NCBI GenBank assembly: GCA_014378085.1
Contig: JACMOJ010000042.1
Span: 1-17,800 of the forward strand
Source: Burkholderiales bacterium
GTDB lineage: Bacteria; Pseudomonadota; Gammaproteobacteria; Burkholderiales; Usitatibacteraceae
Reading direction: 5' to 3'
DNA length: 17,800 nucleotides
The position numbers were made by a program, and so were the translations under genes. Of the stretch, positions 12,655 to 17,800 are shown piece by piece. Position 1 is the first letter of the stretch, and every line of letters begins with the position of its first letter. A model generated the notes under the pieces. The model had not been told where the DNA came from. It did not search any database and saw only the letters and a list, made by a program, of their open reading frames with translations.

Positions 12655-14562
12655 ATGCATCGGCTATTCATTCAATTCTACGTTTGCGGGATCCTAGCCG
12701 GCACATCCGTGGGCGTCCTTGCCGCAGCCGAAGTTTCAAGCAGGCCGGCCATTGTGGCGACACCGTCCACCCCTGATTCGCCAAGTTTCACACCAAGCGC
12801 GGAACCCACCGTTACCGTCGAAACCGACCTGTGGCAGCGCGTGCGCCGCGGGTTCGTGATGGGCGAGCTGGTCTCCCCGCTGGTGCAAAACCAAGAACTT
12901 TGGTATGCCAATCGGCCGGACTACATCAATCGCTTTGTCGAGCGTGGCGCGCGCTATATGTATCACATCATTGAGGAAGTCGAGAAGCGCGGCTTGCCGA
13001 CTGAAATCGTTCTACTGCCGATCATCGAAAGTGCATTTAACCCGCAGGCCTACTCGGGGGCGCACGCGTCAGGAATGTGGCAATTCATTCCTTCGACCGG
13101 CAAACACTTTGGCCTTAAACAGGATTTTTTGACTGACAATCGACGCGATGTGTTGCTCTCCACTAACGCGGCGCTCGACTACCTGACCAAGTTGTACGGC
13201 ATGTTTAACTCGTGGGAACTCGCATTCGCCGCCTACAACTGTGGAGAAGGCTGTGTGGGCCGCGCGATTGCTTACAACCAGCGGCGCGGCCTGCCAACCG
13301 ACTTTGTAAATCTGCGCTTGCCCAACGAGACCAAAGCGTACGTTCCCAAATTAATTGCGGTAAAAAATATCATCTTGTCGCCGGCGAGTTACGGCATTGG
13401 GCTGCCAGCCGTGGAGAATCGGCCGTTTTTTACGATGGTGCCCGCACCGGAAAAAATTGATGTCAGCCTCGCCGCAAAATTGGCCGAGATGGCACCTGAT
13501 TCATTTGCGCAACTCAATCCATCTTTTAATCGCCCGGTCGCCGCATCCGGTACCGGCTATTTTTTGGTGCCGATTGAACACGCCGACATCTTTCGCTTCA
13601 ACCTCGAACTCTATAAAACACTGAATGCGCCGCTGGTGTCGTGGACGGCAGTGGCGGCCAAACGGGGCGAGGCGGTAGATGCGGTGGCACGGCGGCACGG
13701 CATGACGGCAGCATACCTACGCGCCACCAACGGTCCTTTCAAAGAACGCAAGGGGCGATTCACCGCACCGGCCAACTTCATGGCGCCAAACCCAAAAGAC
13801 GCCAGCGCGATTCTCGCGGCTTTTGACAAGAAGGTCATATTGAAGCGTCAACAGCTTGATGGCACCATTGCTGGTGGCGATGACGGCCCGTTGATTAAAG
13901 GTCCAGCGCAGTCGGATCCAATTCAGTTCGCAGGATTGGGGCGTGTGGCAAGAATCGAAACGCCCGAGCTTCCTGTTTCCCTGCCTGCGGCAGCTCTCAC
14001 TTCAGCCCCAGGTACCGCTGCGGCCACCACACCAGCCCCACCCGCTGCGTCTAATGCCGCCGCATCGCAGCCCGAGAGTGCGCAGCCAGCTGGGGAGGCA
14101 AGTGCGGCGGCTGGGGCATCGACATCCACATCCACATCGGCGTGGATGGTGTATCGCGTCGCTAAAGGCGACACACTATTCAACATCGCCAGACGCGCCG
14201 GTATACCACTCGCTACACTGAAAGCGGAGAACCAATTGGCGAGCAATGCCGTAAGCCTCGGACAAAATTTGCGTGTGCCGAGCAGTACCGCGGCAAATTT
14301 TGCATCAACGAGCATCGCAGATTCGGGCACATCCGCCGCCGCGACGGTGACTGGAAAAGCCAGCGTCAGTGCTTCCGCCGCCCCCAAGCGTGCCAAGCGT
14401 GCCAAGCCAATTACAGCGGTGACATACACGGTGCGCAACGGCGACACACTCTTCGGAATCGCGCGCAAGTTCCAAATCAGCGTGAATGTGTTGATGTCGG
14501 CGAACCGACTGAAAGCCAATACGGTATTACGCCCGGGGCTGCGCTTGAAGGTGGCAGGCTAA
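12655..14562 (+). CDS. mltD: Lytic murein transglycosylase D with two LysM domains
   Basis: MltD cleaves the glycan chain of peptidoglycan, leaving 1,6-anhydromuramic ends, in the periplasm. The 635-residue product has a Sec signal peptide (about 1-25) and no lipobox, unlike the E. coli lipoprotein. The SLT catalytic domain spans about 100-215: LPIIESAFNPQA (121-132, catalytic E125), SGMWQFIPSTGKHFGL (139-154), AAYNCGEGCVGRAI (192-205). After a variable region and an Ala/Pro/Thr-rich linker (about 440-495) come two LysM peptidoglycan-binding domains, 499-542 (VYRVAKGDTLFNIAR) and 589-633 (VTYTVRNGDTLFGIAR). I chose ATG 12655, which begins the signal peptide; an ATG at 12592 lies inside the preceding gene. 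In the catalytic loop, Cys196 and Cys200 replace the Trp and Ser/Asn usual in AAYNWGEGxV. Confidence 0.95.
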   Translation: MHRLFIQFYVCGILAGTSVGVLAAAEVSSRPAIVATPSTPDSPSFTPSAEPTVTVETDLWQRVRRGFVMGELVSPLVQNQELWYANRPDYINRFVERGARYMYHIIEEVEKRGLPTEIVLLPIIESAFNPQAYSGAHASGMWQFIPSTGKHFGLKQDFLTDNRRDVLLSTNAALDYLTKLYGMFNSWELAFAAYNCGEGCVGRAIAYNQRRGLPTDFVNLRLPNETKAYVPKLIAVKNIILSPASYGIGLPAVENRPFFTMVPAPEKIDVSLAAKLAEMAPDSFAQLNPSFNRPVAASGTGYFLVPIEHADIFRFNLELYKTLNAPLVSWTAVAAKRGEAVDAVARRHGMTAAYLRATNGPFKERKGRFTAPANFMAPNPKDASAILAAFDKKVILKRQQLDGTIAGGDDGPLIKGPAQSDPIQFAGLGRVARIETPELPVSLPAAALTSAPGTAAATTPAPPAASNAAASQPESAQPAGEASAAAGASTSTSTSAWMVYRVAKGDTLFNIARRAGIPLATLKAENQLASNAVSLGQNLRVPSSTAANFASTSIADSGTSAAATVTGKASVSASAAPKRAKRAKPITAVTYTVRNGDTLFGIARKFQISVNVLMSANRLKANTVLRPGLRLKVAG

Positions 14563-14577
14563 TAAAACTCGTTAATT

Positions 14578-14617
14578 GGCGGGCGTTTCCAGAGATTTTC
14601 GCCTGAAAGCACCCGCC
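14578..14617. terminator. Possible hairpin between convergent mltD and yejF
   Basis: GGCGGG at 14578-14583 can pair with CCCGCC at 14612-14617, and an inner GC/TTTC with GAAAGC extends the stem with bulges. There is no T-run on either side, so intrinsic termination would be weak. It sits in the 81-nt gap between two genes that end facing each other, where a terminator is expected. Confidence 0.3.
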
Positions 14618-14643
14618 GAATAAGGAGTTTACGGGGCGCGAGG

Positions 14644-16344
14644 TTAGGCCGCCTGCTGGCCGTCCTGCCAACCTTTTGGTATCGAGCCCAACAGCTTTTT
14701 CGTGTATTCCTGCTGCGGGTTGCGGTAGATCTCATCCGAGTTTGCTACTTCGACGACATCCCCCTCGGACATCACCATCACTTGGTCTGAGATGTATTTC
14801 ACCACCGCTAGGTCGTGCGAGATAAAGATGTAGCTCATCTTGTACTCGTCTTGCAGGTCTTGCAGTAAGTTGAGCACCTGCGCTTGTACCGAGACATCCA
14901 ACGCCGATACGGATTCATCACAAATCAGCACATCTGGCTTCATCGTCAAACAGCGCGCAATGGCGATACGCTGCCGCTGGCCGCCGGAGAACTCATGCGG
15001 ATATTTGTAGAACGATACCTCTGGCATACCGACGCGTTTCAACAGCGCCATTGCCATCTGCACACGTTCTTGCTCATTGGCACCAATCTTGTGAATGTTC
15101 ATTGGCTCCAGCAAAATTTGGCCAACGGTGAAACGTGGATTAAGTGAGGCATACGGATTCTGGAACACGATCTGGATGCGGCGTTTGTACTTCATCATCT
15201 CTTTTTCTGAGAGCTTCAGCAGATCTACGCCGTCAAACAACACCTCACCGCCCGAAGCACTGTGAAGTCGCATCAGCGTTAGACCAACGGTGGTCTTGCC
15301 AGAGCCTGATTCGCCCACCAGCCCCAGTGTCTTGCCGCGCGCTAGTTTAAAAGACGCATCCTTCACCGCCGCGACTTCACGTTTCTTGAAAAAGCCGTCT
15401 TTGAGGTAAAACATTTTCGACAGGTTGCGCACGTCGAGAACGATCTCATCGTCAGCCGCATAACCGCGCGTTTGCTGCACTAAATTTTCAGGGCGCAGTC
15501 CCTCCGGTCTTAAGAAGTCTTCAATGACAGGCAAACGTTTGGGACGCGAATCGACGTTGGGCCTGCACGATAGCAGTGCCTTTGTATACGGATGTTGAGG
15601 CGCTTCAAAGATTTCCTTGGCCGACCCCTTTTCTTTAATCTCGCCTTGTTGCATTACCACCACGTGATCGGCAATCTCACCGACCACTGCCAGATCGTGG
15701 GTGATAAACAGCACCGACATTTTGTGTTTTTGCTGCAGTGCCGCGATCAAATCCAGAATCTGTTTCTGGATGGTCACGTCGAGCGCCGTGGTTGGCTCGT
15801 CTGCGATTAACAGCTTCGGCTCACAAGCAATTGCCATCGCGATCATCACACGCTGCTGCTGTCCACCCGACATCTCGTGCGGGAACGAATGCATACGCAG
15901 CTTCGGGGTCGGGATGCCAACTTCATGCATCAACTCTTCGGCACGAGTCCATGCTTGTTTGCGCGTCATGCCAGTGTGTAAACGCAGCGTCTCGGCGATT
16001 TGGTCGCCGCACGTGAACACGGGGTTAAGGGACGTCATCGGTTCTTGAAAAATCACCGAAATATCTTTGCCGCGAATCCTGCGCATCGGCGCATCTTCGA
16101 GCGTCAATAAGTTCTGGCCGTTAAATAAAATCTTGCTGTCTGGCGACAAGATCGCTTGCTCCGGCGGCAGTAGCCGGACAATCGACATGGCAGAAACAGA
16201 TTTGCCGGAACCCGATTCACCGACGAGCGCGACGGTCGAGTTGCGCGGGACGTCGAACGAAACTCCTTTGACGGCATCGAATATGTTGCCGCCATCAAGA
16301 CGAAATTTGACGTTGAGGTTTTGAACTTCGAGTAGGTTATCCAT
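14644..16344 (-). CDS. yejF: Peptide ABC transporter ATP-binding protein with two fused ATPase domains (YejF-like)
   Basis: A 566-residue cytoplasmic protein with two complete ABC ATPase modules that power oligopeptide import. Module 1: Walker A GESGSGKS (42-49), signature MSGGQQQR (158-165), Walker B LLIADEP (178-184), switch His in FITHDLAV. Module 2: Walker A GESGSGKT (344-351), signature FSGGQRQR (452-459), Walker B VLICDES (472-478), FISHDLAV. After module 1, [12 protein letters not shown] (251-262) is the oligopeptide-transporter C-terminal motif. The fused layout is that of YejF of the YejABEF system, which takes up peptides and microcin C in E. coli. ATG 16344 has GAGG a few bases upstream. 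A GTG at 16362 overlaps the yejE stop (GTGA) and would add six residues; both starts are plausible. Confidence 0.93.
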   Translation of the reverse strand: MDNLLEVQNLNVKFRLDGGNIFDAVKGVSFDVPRNSTVALVGESGSGKSVSAMSIVRLLPPEQAILSPDSKILFNGQNLLTLEDAPMRRIRGKDISVIFQEPMTSLNPVFTCGDQIAETLRLHTGMTRKQAWTRAEELMHEVGIPTPKLRMHSFPHEMSGGQQQRVMIAMAIACEPKLLIADEPTTALDVTIQKQILDLIAALQQKHKMSVLFITHDLAVVGEIADHVVVMQQGEIKEKGSAKEIFEAPQHPYTKALLSCRPNVDSRPKRLPVIEDFLRPEGLRPENLVQQTRGYAADDEIVLDVRNLSKMFYLKDGFFKKREVAAVKDASFKLARGKTLGLVGESGSGKTTVGLTLMRLHSASGGEVLFDGVDLLKLSEKEMMKYKRRIQIVFQNPYASLNPRFTVGQILLEPMNIHKIGANEQERVQMAMALLKRVGMPEVSFYKYPHEFSGGQRQRIAIARCLTMKPDVLICDESVSALDVSVQAQVLNLLQDLQDEYKMSYIFISHDLAVVKYISDQVMVMSEGDVVEVANSDEIYRNPQQEYTKKLLGSIPKGWQDGQQAA

Positions 16345-16358
16345 ATTGTCCTCAGCCG

Positions 16359-17426
16359 TCACTTAATTTTGGGATCGAGTGCATCACGCAAAGAATCCGT
16401 GAGCATCGAAAAGGCCGTGACCAGCAGCGCCATCGAGACCGATGCCGCAACTAACTGCCACCATTTGCCGATGACAAGTTCGGATTGCGCCTCCGCCAGC
16501 ATAGTGCCCCACGACACCGAATCAACCGGCACGCCGAGGCCAAGAAATGACAGGATGACTTCGGCTTTGATGAACTGCACCACGTGTTGCGAAAGTTGCA
16601 CGAGACACACGTGTGAAACATTCGGCAGGATGTGGACAAACATCCGGCGGGTGTGCGAGGCACCAATGGCCTGCGCCGCTTTGACGTATTCACGGGACGC
16701 ATGTTTGATGTACTCCGCACGAACCAATCGGTAGATACCCGTCCAACCGGTAAACGCGAGAATAAAGATGATGGTATCGAGTCCGCGCTTAAACACGGCG
16801 GCGAAAGCCAAGATCAGGAGAATGTAGGGAATGGATGTGAAGACGTTGTAGAACCATTCTAGGAAGTCACCAGTCTTGCCGCCCATGTAACCCGAGGTGG
16901 CGCCCAGTACGGTGCCGATGATGGTTGCCAACAGTGCTGCAACGAGGCCGACAAAAATCGACGTCTCCGCGCCCTTGATCGCTTTCTGAATGACGTCGCG
17001 CCCCCACTTGTCGCCGCCAAACAAAAGCGTGTCAGCGCGTGGCGTGTCGGTAATCTTGATTTCCGCAGTGCGCTTCGCCCACTCCGCATACTTGGGCGCG
17101 AGCGGGTCAATGTCAGACAAATCCACATATGGCACCTTGGCCGATGTGTCTTTCTGCGCCGCCTGTGCCGCCTCCAAGTTCTCGGCGCCCGCCATGAAGG
17201 TTGGATTCGCGTACGACACCCCCACTTCTTTGGACCAATTTTTTGCCACCAGTCCAGTGTACGAGCCCGCCATCAAGAGCAGGAAGAACACCACAATGAC
17301 CAACGCCGTCATGCCAATCTTGTCGCGCTTGAGGCGTCGCCAAGCGAGTGTCCAGAGTCCGGGCGACGGTTGGTGTAGCGGTGCTATCACGGGGGTCGAT
17401 GGGGGTTGATTTAGTACAGCACTCAT
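16359..17426 (-). CDS. yejE: Peptide ABC transporter permease (YejE-like)
   Basis: A 355-residue inner-membrane permease of the OppC/DppC class. A cytoplasmic N-terminus with LAWRRLKRDKIG (28-39) leads into the first membrane helix (about 40-60). It is followed by a long periplasmic segment (about 62-145), which is characteristic of YejE. The core of five helices starts near SIFVGLVAALLATIIGTVLG. The EAA coupling motif reads REYVKAAQAIGASHTRRMFVHILPN, and the C-terminus SDSLRDALDP-like stretch (TDSLRDALDPKIK) is typical. The ATG at 17426 has AAGGAG seven bases upstream. The stop TGA overlaps a GTG start for yejF by 4 nt. The gene sits between the yejB end and yejF, giving the order yejB-yejE-yejF. 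Confidence 0.93.
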   Translation of the reverse strand: MSAVLNQPPSTPVIAPLHQPSPGLWTLAWRRLKRDKIGMTALVIVVFFLLLMAGSYTGLVAKNWSKEVGVSYANPTFMAGAENLEAAQAAQKDTSAKVPYVDLSDIDPLAPKYAEWAKRTAEIKITDTPRADTLLFGGDKWGRDVIQKAIKGAETSIFVGLVAALLATIIGTVLGATSGYMGGKTGDFLEWFYNVFTSIPYILLILAFAAVFKRGLDTIIFILAFTGWTGIYRLVRAEYIKHASREYVKAAQAIGASHTRRMFVHILPNVSHVCLVQLSQHVVQFIKAEVILSFLGLGVPVDSVSWGTMLAEAQSELVIGKWWQLVAASVSMALLVTAFSMLTDSLRDALDPKIK

Positions 17427-17725
17427 AACGTACTCCTTGAATCACAGCAGCAAGCCCCTCGCCCCTTGCGGGAGAAGGGTTGGAGAGAGGGAAAACGCGC
17501 AACAAATTTATGTCGCTTGAAGCAAGCCCCTCGCCCCCTGCGGGAGAGGGGTTGGGGAGCGGGGAAACGCGCAACAACTTTATGTAGCGTGACCTGAAAG
17601 TCAAAAGGATCACGCAAATGCGCGGCGCAGGTCGCATTTTCGGGGGCAACGTGTACGTCGTTGTACATGAGTCCACGAAAATCGACGTGCAACAACGCAG
17701 TTGCGTTAGAACTTTTGGCTTTCAC
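17423..17725 (-). CDS. Possible 100-codon ORF between yejB and yejE, partly made of two repeats
   Basis: The frame starts with a GTG that overlaps the yejB stop (GTGA). It ends with a TGA that overlaps the yejE start (ATGA), so it fits exactly between the two genes with 4-nt overlaps at both ends. Residues 1-48 (MKAKSSNATALLHVDF..., including LRDPFDF) are non-repetitive. From about residue 45 the two 72-bp repeats encode two similar 24-residue units, with VARFPAPQPLSRRGRGAC and VARFPSLQPFSRKGRGAC. I recognise no family. The repeats are GC-rich palindromes that stay open in more than one frame, so an open frame here is weak evidence of coding. It may equally be untranslated spacer with REP-like elements. 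Confidence 0.3.
   Translation of the reverse strand: MKAKSSNATALLHVDFRGLMYNDVHVAPENATCAAHLRDPFDFQVTLHKVVARFPAPQPLSRRGRGACFKRHKFVARFPSLQPFSRKGRGACCCDSRSTL
17449..17592 (-). repeat. Two tandem 72-bp REP-like palindromic repeats in the yej operon
   Basis: Two adjacent 72-base units (17449-17520 and 17521-17592) are highly similar: both begin AGCAAGCCCCTCGCCCC, include GCGGGAGA and CGCGCAACAA, and end in TATGT-GC-TGA. Each contains an imperfect inverted repeat (CCCTCTCCC against GGGGCGAGGGG around a GCA loop, - strand) able to form a strong hairpin. Palindromes of this CCCCTC/GAGGGG type are common dispersed repeats in Proteobacteria. In an operon such hairpins can stabilise the upstream mRNA or reduce downstream expression. 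Confidence 0.85.
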
Positions 17726-17800
17726 TTGAATGTCACCCTTGGATCGATGGCTTTATAGGTAATGTCCACCACCAGGTTGATGATCATCGTAATCATCGCC
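17722..17800 (-). CDS. yejB: Peptide ABC transporter permease, C-terminal end (YejB-like, partial)
   Basis: Only the last 25 codons are in the window, ending with TGA at 17724-17722. The tail MIINLVVDITYKAIDPRVTF matches the last membrane helix and the DxxYxxxDPRI end shared by OppB/DppB/YejB permeases. It lies upstream of yejE in the same direction, the expected order in a yejABEF operon. The rest of the gene and the substrate-binding protein gene are outside the window. A gap of 295 nt to yejE, filled by a 72-bp duplication and non-repetitive sequence, is unusually long for this operon. Confidence 0.8.
   Translation of the reverse strand, partial: AMITMIINLVVDITYKAIDPRVTFK

Noticed and set aside
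13923..14519. 198-codon open frame on the - strand
   Set aside because: It is antisense to the Ala/Pro/Thr-rich linker and LysM region of mltD; the long frame follows from GC-rich biased codons and has no recognisable motif.
17113..17676. 187-codon open frame on the - strand across the 72-bp repeats into yejE
   Set aside because: Most of it is out of frame with the well-supported yejE gene, and the repeat part reads as low-complexity Pro/Ser/Gly sequence.
1..17800. Mobile element, tRNA-linked island or phage genes
   Set aside because: All genes are housekeeping or conserved hypothetical, base composition looks even by eye, and no tRNA, integrase, transposase or attachment repeat was seen.

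Overview
The window reads as ordinary, densely packed chromosome from a Gram-negative bacterium. The best fit is a betaproteobacterium. The Aat protein begins MIPW, the MoeA N-terminus has the DDYDP pattern, a DUF1841 gene lies next to nth, and rnfB (without a membrane anchor) sits directly upstream of nth. These points rest on remembered family features, so the taxonomic call is moderate. I see no transposase, integrase, CRISPR array, tRNA or rRNA.

Layout, left to right. Bases 1-2053 hold a molybdenum-cofactor cluster on the + strand: the 3' end of mobA, a 2H-phosphoesterase-like gene, and moeA. Coupled to moeA (1-nt overlap) is a Tat-exported Rieske-like protein whose second cluster motif has no histidine. 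Next come both bacterial N-degron transferases, aat and bpt, then pyrD, an rnfB-like ferredoxin, nth and a DUF1841 gene. A small ParB/sulfiredoxin-like gene follows, preceded by four perfect 13-bp repeats. Convergent to it on the - strand are an MgtC-family membrane gene and, beyond a strong terminator, two tandem monohaem cytochromes c. Then comes the conserved block dnaQ-rnhA-yafS (-) divergent from gloB (+), a GNAT acetyltransferase and mltD with two LysM domains. The right end is a yej-type oligopeptide ABC transporter operon on the - strand: yejB C-terminus, a possible 100-codon ORF made partly of two 72-bp repeats, yejE, and a double-ATPase yejF.

The genes are mostly housekeeping: cofactor synthesis, protein turnover signals, pyrimidine synthesis, base excision repair, replication proofreading, RNA/DNA hybrid removal, methylglyoxal detoxification, wall turnover and peptide uptake. 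I found no clear new multi-gene system. The most unusual points are these: the Rieske-like protein with a non-canonical ligand set; a five-copy 14-bp array running from the yafS stop codon to the rnhA start codon, in which each copy starts with GTG; a repeat-bearing ORF joined to yejB and yejE by 4-nt overlaps at both ends; iteron-like repeats before the ParB-like gene; and a general tendency for short, unrelated tandem duplications in gene junctions.
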